Source: Xylanibacter brevis ATCC 19188 (GTDB lineage: Bacteria; Bacteroidota; Bacteroidia; Bacteroidales; Bacteroidaceae). From it: DNA of 64,000 bases. Location: assembly GCF_000621725.1 (NCBI RefSeq), contig NZ_JHXM01000013.1, forward strand, positions 1-64,000. The letters run 5' to 3'. Both the position numbers and the translations under genes were made by a program. Below the pieces are notes generated by a model that saw only the letters and a list, made by a program, of their open reading frames with translations, was not told the origin of the DNA and searched no databases. This document shows positions 27,049-35,549 of the stretch, one piece after another (position 1 is the stretch's first letter; every line of letters starts with the position of its first letter).

Positions 27049-27772
27049 ACTGCTCGGCTCGCTGCAAATCTTCGGGGGTGTCAATACCAACGGTTTCTAC
27101 GTCGGTAAGTCCAACCTTGATGCGATAACCGTTTTGCAACCAGCGCAACTGCTCCAGGCTCTCGGCTAACTCCAGTGGGCTTTGGGGCAGTTTTGTTATT
27201 TCTGACAGCACTTCGCGTCGATAGGCATAAAGTCCAATATGCTTGATGAAGGGGAAGTGCTTGATCCATTCCTTTTGTTCTTTTCCTCTGATATAAGGTA
27301 TCACACTTCGACTGAAGTACATGGCATAGCCGTTGACATCGCAAATGATTTTAGGTGAGTTGGGATTCTCTACGGCCTCCATGGTTTCAAAGGGTTTTCC
27401 CAGTGTTGCAATCTGAGTCTGTGGGTCGTCAAAGAGATGCTTGACGGTTTCTAGCTGGCTCTTCTGGATGAAGGGCTCGTCACCTTGTATGTTGATGATG
27501 ACGTCAGCATCAGTCTTGATTTTCTGTGCAGCCTCCTCAATGCGGTCTGTTCCACTTTTGTGGTCATTGCGAGTCATGACAGCGCGTCCGCCAAACTGCT
27601 CAACAGCCTTGAAGATGCGCTCATCATCGGTGGCGACGTAGGCTTCACCTAATACGTTGACAACCTGTTCGTAAACTCTCTGAATAACTGTTTTTCCGCC
27701 CAGTATGGCAAGGGGCTTCCCAGGAAAACGGGTAGAAGCATAGCGGGCGGGGATAATACCAATAAATTTCAT
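27026..27772 (-). CDS. kdsB: 3-deoxy-manno-octulosonate cytidylyltransferase
   Basis: 248 residues. It makes CMP-Kdo from Kdo and CTP for lipid A core assembly. The N-terminal IIPARYASTRFPGKPLA, VYVATDDERI-like region (AYVATDDERI), INIQGDEPF and the late GIDTPEDLQRAE motif are all present. It has its own promoter (minus -7 box at 27794-27801). kdsC lies 15 kb away at 42891. Confidence 0.96.
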   Translation of the reverse strand: MKFIGIIPARYASTRFPGKPLAILGGKTVIQRVYEQVVNVLGEAYVATDDERIFKAVEQFGGRAVMTRNDHKSGTDRIEEAAQKIKTDADVIINIQGDEPFIQKSQLETVKHLFDDPQTQIATLGKPFETMEAVENPNSPKIICDVNGYAMYFSRSVIPYIRGKEQKEWIKHFPFIKHIGLYAYRREVLSEITKLPQSPLELAESLEQLRWLQNGYRIKVGLTDVETVGIDTPEDLQRAEQFILAASV

Positions 27773-27793
27773 CGTTTATATGTTTTTACGACG

Positions 27794-27872
27794 CAAAGAT
27801 ACTAAAAATTCATAATTCATAATTCATAATGAGTGATTAATTTGTCAACAACACATTTTTTTAGTAATTTTG
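27794..27872. promoter_or_regulatory. Divergent promoters around a 7-bp AATTCAT repeat
   Basis: Minus TATCTTTG (27794-27801) serves kdsB; plus TAATTTTG (27865-27872) serves the MORN gene. Between them AATTCAT is repeated three times in tandem (27807-27827). The left half resembles the 60-bp divergent-promoter cassettes at 41508 and 45034. Confidence 0.65.
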
Positions 27873-27893
27873 GGGCAAATAAAGATAAAGACT

Positions 27894-29015
27894 ATGAATA
27901 TACGAGATATATTGTTGACATTAGGTTTTTCTTTTTTGATGTGCCCAGTGCACGCCCAGAAAATCACTCTAGGTTCATGTATTACAAAGGATAAGGGCGA
28001 GTATAATGGAGAGATGTCTGCTGGAAAGCCAAATGGAAAAGGGAAAACCGTATGGAAGAATGGTGACGTTTACGAAGGAGAGTATGTGAAAGGTAAACGC
28101 GAAGGTTTTGGTATCTATATCTTCCCCGATGGTGAGAAATACGAAGGTCAGTGGTTGCAGGACCATCAGCATGGTCAGGGCACCTATTACTTCCAGAATA
28201 ACAATAAATATGTAGGTCTGTGGTATTGCGATTATCAGCAGGGACATGGTATTATGTACTACTTTAATGGCGATATCTATAATGGCAGTTGGAAAGAGGA
28301 CAAGCGTGAAGGCAAGGGTAAGTACACTTTTGCCAGCGGTGCCTATTACGACGGTGAATGGAAAGCTGACAAAAAGAGCGGAAAGGGCTATTTCTATTGG
28401 TCGGACGGCTCATCGTACGACGGCCAGTGGCTTGACAATAAGCGCAACGGCGAAGGTACCTATAAATATGCTGACGGCGATGTCTATGTAGGTCAGTGGA
28501 GAAATGACGTGCAGCATGGCAAGGGCATCTATCGTTTCCAAAATGGAGATATCTATCAGGGCGATTATGTTCGTGGTCAGCGTACTTGTCAGGGCGTTAT
28601 CAACTATGCCAACGGCGACAGATATCAAGGTCAGTTGCGCGATGGTGACAAAGAAGGCCAGGGCACGGTAACCTGGAAAAATGGCGATAGCTATACCGGA
28701 GAATGGCATGCTGACAAACCTACAGGACGCGGCAAACTGGTCACCAAGCAGGGAGACACCGTCGAAGGACAGTTCAGCAATGGTGAACCCAATGGAGAAT
28801 GTATCGGTCATCTGGCCGACGGCTCCAAGTTTAAAGCCATCTTCAAGAATGGAAAGCGTAATGGCTTTTCTATTGAGGAGAAAAACGATGGAACACGCTT
28901 TGAGGGCAACTATGTAGATGGTCACAGAGAAGGCAGTTTCGTCGAGAAAGATAAGAACGGCAAGGTAACGGCTAAAGGCTCGTATGTCAACGGCCGTCGC
29001 CAGTTGGATGAATAA
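27894..29015 (+). CDS. Exported MORN-repeat protein
   Basis: 373 residues from ATG 27894. The signal peptide (ILLTLGFSFLMCPVHAQ) is followed by about 14 consecutive MORN repeats of exactly 23 residues (for example YEGEYVKGKREGFGIYIF, YDGQWLDNKRNGEGTYKY, YVGQWRNDVQHGKGIYRF). The last two or three repeats are degenerate. MORN arrays form elongated beta structures and bind lipids or proteins. Its role is unknown. It starts a unit with the YhcH-like gene, glgB and a membrane protein. Confidence 0.88.
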   Translation: MNIRDILLTLGFSFLMCPVHAQKITLGSCITKDKGEYNGEMSAGKPNGKGKTVWKNGDVYEGEYVKGKREGFGIYIFPDGEKYEGQWLQDHQHGQGTYYFQNNNKYVGLWYCDYQQGHGIMYYFNGDIYNGSWKEDKREGKGKYTFASGAYYDGEWKADKKSGKGYFYWSDGSSYDGQWLDNKRNGEGTYKYADGDVYVGQWRNDVQHGKGIYRFQNGDIYQGDYVRGQRTCQGVINYANGDRYQGQLRDGDKEGQGTVTWKNGDSYTGEWHADKPTGRGKLVTKQGDTVEGQFSNGEPNGECIGHLADGSKFKAIFKNGKRNGFSIEEKNDGTRFEGNYVDGHREGSFVEKDKNGKVTAKGSYVNGRRQLDE

Positions 29016-29047
29016 TGTTTAGAACAAACTTTAAAACTTAGACTAAT

Positions 29048-29494
29048 ATGATTATTGATACGCTTGAGAACCTAGAGAAATACGTGGCTGTTAATCCTTT
29101 GTTTAAGAAGGTCGTAGCCTTTCTTCGTGAGAATGACCTCATGACACTTGCAGAAGGTAAACATGTGATTGATGGTGATGATCTGTTTGTGAATATCCAG
29201 GTGGCTAAGGGCAAGACTCCCGACGAGGCCGTGATAGAGACCCATCGTAAGATGGTTGACATACAGATACCTCTTGACGGTATGGAGACTTACGGCTACA
29301 CGCCTTTGTGCAATCTTCCTGACGTGCCATATCAAGCTGAGAAGGACATCACGAAATATCCTGGACAGATGGCCGATAGCTTTATAGACTGTCAACCTGG
29401 TATGTTCGCCGTCTTCTTTCCTCAGGATGGTCATGCTCCCTGCATTTCAATGGCACCGACAATCAAAAAAGCTATCTTTAAAGTAAAAGCATAA
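29048..29494 (+). CDS. YhcH/YjgK/YiaL family protein (DUF386)
   Basis: 148 residues, the family length. Motifs AEGKHVIDGDDLFVNIQ, ETHRKMVDIQIPLDGMETYG and a C-terminal GMFAVFFPQDGHAPCI with metal-binding His and Glu positions match the cupin-like TabA/YhcH family, some members of which act on sugar acids or biofilm regulation. It lies 32 bases after the MORN gene and 4 before glgB. Confidence 0.9.
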   Translation: MIIDTLENLEKYVAVNPLFKKVVAFLRENDLMTLAEGKHVIDGDDLFVNIQVAKGKTPDEAVIETHRKMVDIQIPLDGMETYGYTPLCNLPDVPYQAEKDITKYPGQMADSFIDCQPGMFAVFFPQDGHAPCISMAPTIKKAIFKVKA

Positions 29495-29498
29495 AACT

Positions 29499-31535
29499 AT
29501 GGCAACTACTAAAAAAACAACTGAAATCCAGCATATTGGACTTGTGCAAAATGACAGTTGGCTGGAACCTTTTGAAGACGCTATACGTGGGCGTCATGAG
29601 CACGCCGTATGGAAGTTGAACCAATTGACTCGAAATGGCAAAAAGACATTGAAAGACTTTGCATCAGGACATCTTTACTTCGGACTCCATAAGCTACTAA
29701 GAGGATGGGTGTTTCGTGAGTGGGCTCCTAATGCAACAGAGATATACCTGATAGGCGACTTCAACGATTGGAAGGAGACCGAGAAGTATAAGTTGAAGCG
29801 TATTGAAGGCACAGGAAACTGGGAACTGAAACTGAAAGAGCGTGACCTGAAGCATGGACAGCTCTACAAGATGAAAGTAAGATGGAATGGGGGAGAGGGT
29901 GAACGCATTCCTGCTTGGTGCCGCCGAGTGGTGCAGGATGAAAATACCAAGATATTCTCTGCTCAGGTATGGAATCCGGCTGTCCCCTATGAGTTTAAGA
30001 AAAAGAACTTCAAACCCAAGAAATCCCCCCTGCTCATCTACGAATGTCATGTGGGTATGGGACAGGATGCCGAGAAAGTAGGTACCTATAATGAATTCCG
30101 CGAGAATGTGTTGCCTCGTGTGGTCGATGATGGTTATAACTGCATTCAGGTGATGGCCATCCAAGAGCATCCCTACTATGGTTCTTTTGGCTATCACGTG
30201 TCATCGTTCTTTGCACCATCATCGCGCTTCGGCACGCCAGAAGAGTTGAAGCAGCTCATCGACGAGGCCCATAAGAAGGGCGTGGCAGTGATTATGGATA
30301 TCGTTCATTCGCATGCTGTGAAGAACGAAATTGAAGGTTTGGGCAATCTGGCGGGCGATCCCAATCAGTATTTCTATCCTGGTGACCGTCATGAACATCC
30401 AGCATGGGATTCTCTTTGCTTTGACTACGGCAAGGACGAAGTGCTGCATTTCCTGCTTTCAAACTGTCGCTATTGGCAAGAGGAGTACCATTTTGATGGC
30501 TTCCGATTTGATGGCGTGACATCCATGCTCTACTATAGTCATGGTTTGGGAGAGGCTTTCTGTGGTTATGGTGACTACTTCAATGGACACGAGGATGATA
30601 ATGCCATCTGCTACCTCACGCTGGCCAATAAGCTGATACACGAGGTCAACCCTGATGCTATTACCATCGCCGAGGAGGTCAGTGGTATGCCAGGTTTGGC
30701 AGCCAAGTTTGAGGATGGTGGCTATGGCTTTGATTATCGTATGGCGATGAACATTCCTGATTATTGGATTAAGACCATCAAGGAACAGCCAGATGAGAAC
30801 TGGAAGCCTAGCTCAATCTTCTGGGAGGTGAAGAATCGCCGTCCAGATGAGAAGACCATCTCTTATTGTGAGAGTCATGATCAGGCATTGGTAGGCGACA
30901 AGACCATCGTCTTCCGTCTGATAGATGCTGACATGTACTGGCACTTCGCTAAGAAGGATGTCAACGGTGTTGCTGAGCGAGGCATTGCGCTCCATAAGAT
31001 GATACGTCTTGTGACGGCGGCAGCCATCAATGGCGGATACCTGAACTTCATGGGTAACGAATATGGTCATCCGGAATGGATCGACTTCCCTCGTGAGGGT
31101 AATGGGTGGAGCTATAAGTATGCACGACGTCAGTGGAATCTGGTTGACAACAAAGATCTCTGTTATCACTGGTTGGGCGACTTCGACCGCGAGATGCTTC
31201 GTGTGATTAAGAGTGTTCGTAACTTCCAGGCAAAACCCATTGTTGAGATATGGCACAACGACGCCGATCAGGTGCTGGCCTTCATGCGAGGTGACTTGAT
31301 ATTTGTGTTCAACTTCTCTCCGACACAGTCGTTTACAGACTATGGCTTCCTGGTTCCCACGGGTTCCTATGATGTCGTGTTGAATACAGACTCACCGGCA
31401 TTTGGCGGACATGGATTTGCCGATGATTCGGTGACGCACTTCACAAACTATGATCCTCTCTATGTTAAGGATCATAAGGAGTGGTTGAAACTATATATTC
31501 CTGCGCGTTCAGCAGTAGTTCTGAAGAAAAACTAA
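29499..31535 (+). CDS. glgB: 1,4-alpha-glucan branching enzyme
   Basis: 678 residues, close to the eukaryote-like GH13 subfamily 8 form. An N-terminal CBM48 (about 60-165, FREWAPNATEIYLIGDFNDW) precedes the catalytic barrel. Catalytic residues are Asp338 (FRFDGV), Glu392 or 393 (AEEVSG) and Asp461 (CESHDQ). It makes alpha-1,6 branches in glycogen. Other glg genes are not adjacent. Its stop codon overlaps the next start by one base (TAATG). Confidence 0.95.
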   Translation: MATTKKTTEIQHIGLVQNDSWLEPFEDAIRGRHEHAVWKLNQLTRNGKKTLKDFASGHLYFGLHKLLRGWVFREWAPNATEIYLIGDFNDWKETEKYKLKRIEGTGNWELKLKERDLKHGQLYKMKVRWNGGEGERIPAWCRRVVQDENTKIFSAQVWNPAVPYEFKKKNFKPKKSPLLIYECHVGMGQDAEKVGTYNEFRENVLPRVVDDGYNCIQVMAIQEHPYYGSFGYHVSSFFAPSSRFGTPEELKQLIDEAHKKGVAVIMDIVHSHAVKNEIEGLGNLAGDPNQYFYPGDRHEHPAWDSLCFDYGKDEVLHFLLSNCRYWQEEYHFDGFRFDGVTSMLYYSHGLGEAFCGYGDYFNGHEDDNAICYLTLANKLIHEVNPDAITIAEEVSGMPGLAAKFEDGGYGFDYRMAMNIPDYWIKTIKEQPDENWKPSSIFWEVKNRRPDEKTISYCESHDQALVGDKTIVFRLIDADMYWHFAKKDVNGVAERGIALHKMIRLVTAAAINGGYLNFMGNEYGHPEWIDFPREGNGWSYKYARRQWNLVDNKDLCYHWLGDFDREMLRVIKSVRNFQAKPIVEIWHNDADQVLAFMRGDLIFVFNFSPTQSFTDYGFLVPTGSYDVVLNTDSPAFGGHGFADDSVTHFTNYDPLYVKDHKEWLKLYIPARSAVVLKKN

Positions 31536-32698
31536 TGAGAAGAGATTATTCAAATCATAAGAACGGCACGACCACTGTCAAGGTGGCCTGTGCCGTCTGT
31601 TTTTGGTTGTTTTCGTTTGTCTGGCTCTATGCTTTCCAGGCAGATGTGTTAGCTGTTTCCCAGCACATTCTAAGTGATGGTGCAACGCATTATAACCGTT
31701 CGCTTGGCGCCATCTTCATCACCTTGGCATTATATCTGCTGCAGTTGGTGGTCTCTTTGATTCTCCGTCAGTCCAAGCGGTCGTATGCCTTGACTTATCT
31801 GCCATCAATGTTGTTTCTGGCTCTTATCTCAGACTTCAACTTTGACGATCATCTAGACTATTCGTTGGGCGACTGGAAATGGCTTATACCATTAGTGCTT
31901 CTCTTATGGGGAGCATGCGTATGGTTGTCTAAGCAGTTGCTGACTTTCGAGAACCAGAACAATGTGAATAATGCCTATTTCTCACGAGATGTATGGCAGA
32001 ATGTCTTGATACTGCTCGTGATGGTGCTGTTTGTGACGTTTAGTACCAACACCAATGCGGTGTTCCATTTCCAGGCTCATGCAGAAACGTCGTTGTTGCA
32101 TGGTGATGACGATGAAGCGCTGCATGTCGGCGCAAAGTCGCTAGAGACCAATGCCAGCTTGACCATGTTGCGAGCATTTGCTCTTTCTAGAAAGGGCGAG
32201 ATGGGCGAGCACCTATTTGAATATGCCCTAGAGGGGAAGAGCACCGATCTGTTGCCATTAAAGGACAGCCAGAGCCGTCTGTTGTTGCTGCCGGCGGATT
32301 CTATCTATAAGCATCTTGGCGGCAGACCCAAGCGCCCCATTGATGTATGGCAGTACCTGAACGCCGTCGAGCGCGACTCGTTTGCGACGCGTGCTGTGGC
32401 CGACTATGTGCTTTGTGGCTTTTTGATGGATAAGAACCTGAAAGCGTTTGCACATGCTCTGCCGCGCTATTACGAGATTTCGGATTCTGTTAGCTTGCCT
32501 CGTCACTATCAGGAAGCGATGGTCATGTATCGCTCTATCCAAGGTGATACGGTCATTGCCCGTCAGGATTCTTTGGTATATGACCAGTGGGTGGCCATAC
32601 GTGATCTGAAGAAACAGATCCCTGACAAGTCTGCACGTCGTCTTCGTGCATTAGAACGTCATCGTGGCAGTTACTTCTATTATTATCTCTACAAATAA
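31535..32698 (+). CDS. Polytopic membrane protein of unknown function
   Basis: 387 residues from ATG 31535, overlapping the glgB stop. Five hydrophobic helices lie in the N-terminal ~180 residues (VACAVCFWLFSFVWLYAF, FITLALYLLQLVVSLIL, LTYLPSMLFLALI, LIPLVLLLWGACVWL, NVLILLVMVLFVTF). A soluble ~200-residue C-terminal half follows with helical, repeat-like character. It could relate to the DUF6057 family, but I am unsure. Translational coupling to glgB is notable. Confidence 0.7.
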   Translation: MRRDYSNHKNGTTTVKVACAVCFWLFSFVWLYAFQADVLAVSQHILSDGATHYNRSLGAIFITLALYLLQLVVSLILRQSKRSYALTYLPSMLFLALISDFNFDDHLDYSLGDWKWLIPLVLLLWGACVWLSKQLLTFENQNNVNNAYFSRDVWQNVLILLVMVLFVTFSTNTNAVFHFQAHAETSLLHGDDDEALHVGAKSLETNASLTMLRAFALSRKGEMGEHLFEYALEGKSTDLLPLKDSQSRLLLLPADSIYKHLGGRPKRPIDVWQYLNAVERDSFATRAVADYVLCGFLMDKNLKAFAHALPRYYEISDSVSLPRHYQEAMVMYRSIQGDTVIARQDSLVYDQWVAIRDLKKQIPDKSARRLRALERHRGSYFYYYLYK

Positions 32699-32740
32699 CA
32701 GCACGGATCGCCTCTTAGGCATTCGTTGATGAGAAGAAAA

Positions 32741-32771
32741 AAAGGCTGGTTCCATTTGCGAACCAGCCTTT
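32741..32771. terminator. Bidirectional terminator
   Basis: A perfect 12-bp stem (AAAGGCTGGTTC with GAACCAGCCTTT) separates the plus-strand membrane-protein gene from the minus-strand biotin-carrier gene. Pyrimidine or T-rich tails follow on both strands. Confidence 0.85.
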
Positions 32772-32793
32772 CTTCTTTGTATAGAACTTATTA

Positions 32794-33228
32794 TTATTCG
32801 ATAACGATAAGTGCGTCGTCTTCCATAACGCTTTCGCCAACCTTTACACAGATAGCGGTAACGGTACCAGCTTTTTCTGCTGCTAGGTTGTTGGCCATCT
32901 TCATAGCCTCGAGCACAACAACGGTGTCGCCTACGGCTACCTGGTCACCTACGGCAACCTTGATGTCTGTGATAACACCGGGCAGGGGAGCTTTCACGGC
33001 GTTGTTCTTGTTCACGGCCTTGCTAGTAGCTTCACCACCTTCTGCGGGGGCAGAAGCAGCTGCTGCGGGCTTGCCGAGCACAGGCTTCTTCTTCTCAGGT
33101 TCAGCCTGCTTCTCAAGTTCTACTTTGTATTCTTCGCCATTTACTGTCACGCATACGAGGTTATCCTCGATGTCGCCTACAGCAACTTCATACTTTGTTC
33201 CGTTGATGGTATACTTATATTCTTTCAT
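32794..33228 (-). CDS. Biotin carboxyl carrier subunit of methylmalonyl-CoA decarboxylase or acyl-CoA carboxylase
   Basis: 144 residues. An N-terminal ~40-residue domain is joined by a Pro/Ala linker (KPAAAASAPAEGGEA) to a biotinyl domain with the EAMKM motif; Lys110 carries biotin. It shuttles CO2 for the carboxyltransferase encoded two genes upstream. It is last in the operon and is followed by a terminator, so the membrane beta subunit of the sodium pump is not encoded here. Confidence 0.9.
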   Translation of the reverse strand: MKEYKYTINGTKYEVAVGDIEDNLVCVTVNGEEYKVELEKQAEPEKKKPVLGKPAAAASAPAEGGEATSKAVNKNNAVKAPLPGVITDIKVAVGDQVAVGDTVVVLEAMKMANNLAAEKAGTVTAICVKVGESVMEDDALIVIE

Positions 33229-33246
33229 CTTTGTTTGAATCTTGAT

Positions 33247-33399
33247 TTATGGATGTGCTGTCATTGTCTGTGCATAACCATTCCACTGTGTGGGATGCTC
33301 AGCAATTGTGATGATGCCGGGCTCTATGTCGTGGACATTATTGCCAAGGTGCTCGTGCAGAGCCATTGCAATAGCAGCATAAACTTCGTTCGTTTTCAT
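33247..33399 (-). CDS. 50-residue protein of the carboxyltransferase operon, OadG-tail-like
   Basis: A complete frame ATG to TAA giving 50 residues, starting MKTNEVYAAIAMALHEHLG and ending YAQTMTAHP. It lies 12 bases after the carboxyltransferase and 18 before the biotin carrier, with no gap for another gene. The AAIAMALHEH segment and its place between these two genes resemble the cytosolic end of OadG/MmdD small subunits, but the usual membrane helix is missing. It may help complex assembly. Confidence 0.7.
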   Translation of the reverse strand: MKTNEVYAAIAMALHEHLGNNVHDIEPGIITIAEHPTQWNGYAQTMTAHP

Positions 33400-33411
33400 A
33401 TGCGGTTCTGA

Positions 33412-34977
33412 TTACATTGGAATGTTACCATGCTTCTTAGCGGGCAGGGCGTCGCGTTTTGTAGCGAGCTGTGCCAGTGCGCGGCAGATGCGGAAACGTG
33501 TGTTGCGTGGTTCGATCACATCGTCGATGTAGCCGTACTTAGCAGCCTGATAAGGATTAGCGAAGAGCTCGTTGTACTCTTCCTCCTTCTCAGCGATGAA
33601 GGCCTTAACATCTTCGCCAGCTTCCTTCTTGGCCTTTGCTTCTTTAGCGTAAAGAACGGCAGCAGCACCAGAGGCACCCATCACGGCGATCTCGGCAGAA
33701 GGCCATGCATAGTTCAGGTCGGTGTGGAGCTGCTTAGAACCCATTACGATGTGTGAACCACCGTAAGACTTACGCAGTGTGACTGTGATCTTGGGCACTG
33801 TAGCCTCACCGTAAGCGTAGAGCAACTGGGCACCGTGCAGGATCACTGCGTTGTACTCCTGACCTGTACCGGGCAAGAATCCAGGTACGTCAACGAATGA
33901 AACGATAGGAATGTTGAAGGCGTCGCAGAAGCGTACGAAGCGTGCACCCTTACGTGAAGCGTTCACGTCGAGCACACCAGCGTAGCATGAAGGCTGGTTG
34001 GCAACGATACCTACGCTCTGACCGTTGAAGCGAGCGAAACCTACGATGATGTTCTTAGCGAACTTAGGCTGTACTTCAAAGAACTCTCCGTTATCAACAA
34101 CGGCACCGATGACCTTGTACATATCGTATGCCTCGTTGGGGTTCTCGGGGATAATCTCATTGAGCATGTCCTCCATACGGTTGATGGGGTCGTCGCACTT
34201 CTTGCGAGGAGCCACCTCCATATTGTTTGAAGGAATATATGACAGGAGGGTCTTGATCATCTGCAGACCTTCCTCCTCGGTCTTTGCCGTGAAGTGTGTC
34301 ACACCCGACTTGGTTGCGTGAACGCTGGCACCACCCAGGTGCTCCTGGTCGATGTCCTCGCCCGTAACGGTCTTCACCACCTTAGGACCGGTGAGGAACA
34401 TGTATGATGTGCCTTCCATCATCAGGGTGAAGTCGGTCAGGGCAGGGCTGTAAACAGAGCCACCAGCGCAAGGACCAAAGATACCGCTGATCTGAGGAAT
34501 CACACCTGAAGCCAGGATGTTACGCTCGAAGATCTCGGCAAAACCTGCCAGAGAGTTGATACCTTCCTGAATACGTGCGCCACCCGAGTCGTTGATGCCG
34601 ATAACAGGTGCACCCATCTTCATGGCCATATCCATGACTTTGCAAATCTTCTGGCTCATGGTCTCAGAAAGAGAACCGGCATGAACGGTGAAGTCCTGTG
34701 CAAATACATATACCAGACGTCCGTCGATAGTACCTGAACCAGCTACAACACCGTCGCCCAGGAACTGCTTCTTCTCCATGCCGAAGTTGTGACAACGATG
34801 CTCCTTGAACATGTCGTACTCCTCAAAAGAGCCTTCGTCGAGAAGCATTTCGATGCGCTCGCGTGCTGTATATTTACCACGGTCGTGTTGCTTTTGAATG
34901 GCTTTCTCACCACCACCGAGACGAGCTTGTTCGCGCTTCTCGATGAGTTGTTTGATCTTTTCTAATTGCTTGCTCAT
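33412..34977 (-). CDS. mmdA: Methylmalonyl-CoA decarboxylase alpha or acyl-CoA carboxylase beta (carboxyltransferase)
   Basis: 521 residues, the standard size. Both halves of the crotonase-like carboxyltransferase are clear: [35 protein letters not shown] and [14 protein letters not shown] in the N-half; [13 protein letters not shown] and [13 protein letters not shown] in the C-half. It moves the carboxyl group between methylmalonyl-CoA (or propionyl-CoA) and biotin. The adjacent epimerase and biotin carrier support the succinate-propionate pathway. No biotin carboxylase is nearby. Confidence 0.9.
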   Translation of the reverse strand: MSKQLEKIKQLIEKREQARLGGGEKAIQKQHDRGKYTARERIEMLLDEGSFEEYDMFKEHRCHNFGMEKKQFLGDGVVAGSGTIDGRLVYVFAQDFTVHAGSLSETMSQKICKVMDMAMKMGAPVIGINDSGGARIQEGINSLAGFAEIFERNILASGVIPQISGIFGPCAGGSVYSPALTDFTLMMEGTSYMFLTGPKVVKTVTGEDIDQEHLGGASVHATKSGVTHFTAKTEEEGLQMIKTLLSYIPSNNMEVAPRKKCDDPINRMEDMLNEIIPENPNEAYDMYKVIGAVVDNGEFFEVQPKFAKNIIVGFARFNGQSVGIVANQPSCYAGVLDVNASRKGARFVRFCDAFNIPIVSFVDVPGFLPGTGQEYNAVILHGAQLLYAYGEATVPKITVTLRKSYGGSHIVMGSKQLHTDLNYAWPSAEIAVMGASGAAAVLYAKEAKAKKEAGEDVKAFIAEKEEEYNELFANPYQAAKYGYIDDVIEPRNTRFRICRALAQLATKRDALPAKKHGNIPM

Positions 34978-34985
34978 AATTATTA

Positions 34986-35390
34986 TTAATGTTCACATAA
35001 TTCTGTCAATATACCACATGTTGATTTGGGATGGAGGAAGGCGATGTTCAGATTCTCGGCACCCTTTCTTGGAGCCTGATCGATGAGACGTACACCTTTC
35101 TCGCTCACTTCTGCCAGTGCGTTGGCAACGCCATCCTCTATGCAGAAGGCTACATGATGAACACCCTTGTTACCTTTGTCGAGCCATTTCTGAATGGTGC
35201 TCTCAGGTGATGTGGGCTCAAGCAGTTCCAGCTTTACCTCGCCACATTTTAAGAATGCAGTTTTCACTTTTTGGTCCTCAACGGTCTCAATGTTGTAGCA
35301 CTTCAAGCCCAGCACGTTCTCAAAGAATGGCAGGCTCTCTTCAATGCTCTGTACAGCAATGCCCAGATGCTCAATGTGTGAAATTCTCAT
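34986..35390 (-). CDS. mce: Methylmalonyl-CoA epimerase
   Basis: 134 residues from ATG 35388-35390; the frame opens at 35426, which would lie within the promoter. The glyoxalase-fold pattern [44 protein letters not shown] and the final [14 protein letters not shown] contain the expected metal-binding His and Glu positions. It interconverts the R and S epimers. It starts the operon with mmdA and the biotin carrier. Confidence 0.94.
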   Translation of the reverse strand: MRISHIEHLGIAVQSIEESLPFFENVLGLKCYNIETVEDQKVKTAFLKCGEVKLELLEPTSPESTIQKWLDKGNKGVHHVAFCIEDGVANALAEVSEKGVRLIDQAPRKGAENLNIAFLHPKSTCGILTELCEH

Positions 35391-35423
35391 AATCGTATCA
35401 TTTAGATTAATAAAATTGTGGCA

Positions 35424-35431
35424 CAAAGGTA
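35424..35431 (-). promoter_or_regulatory. Promoter -7 box of the mce-mmdA operon
   Basis: Plus CAAAGGTA gives TACCTTTG on the minus strand, 33 bases before the mce start. Confidence 0.6.
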
Positions 35432-35474
35432 CAAAAGATTAATGAATTTCTGCTTCTTTTTGGTCTTTTTTATC

Positions 35475-35519
35475 AAAAAAAAGAGAGATTATTGCGTGTT
35501 GTGAGCAATAATCTCTCTT
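35475..35519 (-). terminator. Terminator of the LruC-type lipoprotein gene
   Basis: A perfect 15-bp stem (AAGAGAGATTATTGC with its complement, loop 35496-35504) followed on the minus strand by a T run, 30 bases after the stop at 35550. Confidence 0.92.
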
Positions 35520-35549
35520 TGTATAGCATATTAAGACTATTTCATTGTT

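Noticed and set aside
32726..33238. Plus-strand frame of 170 residues over the biotin-carrier gene
   Set aside because: Serine/threonine-rich shadow of the biotin-carrier coding strand; it also crosses the bidirectional terminator.
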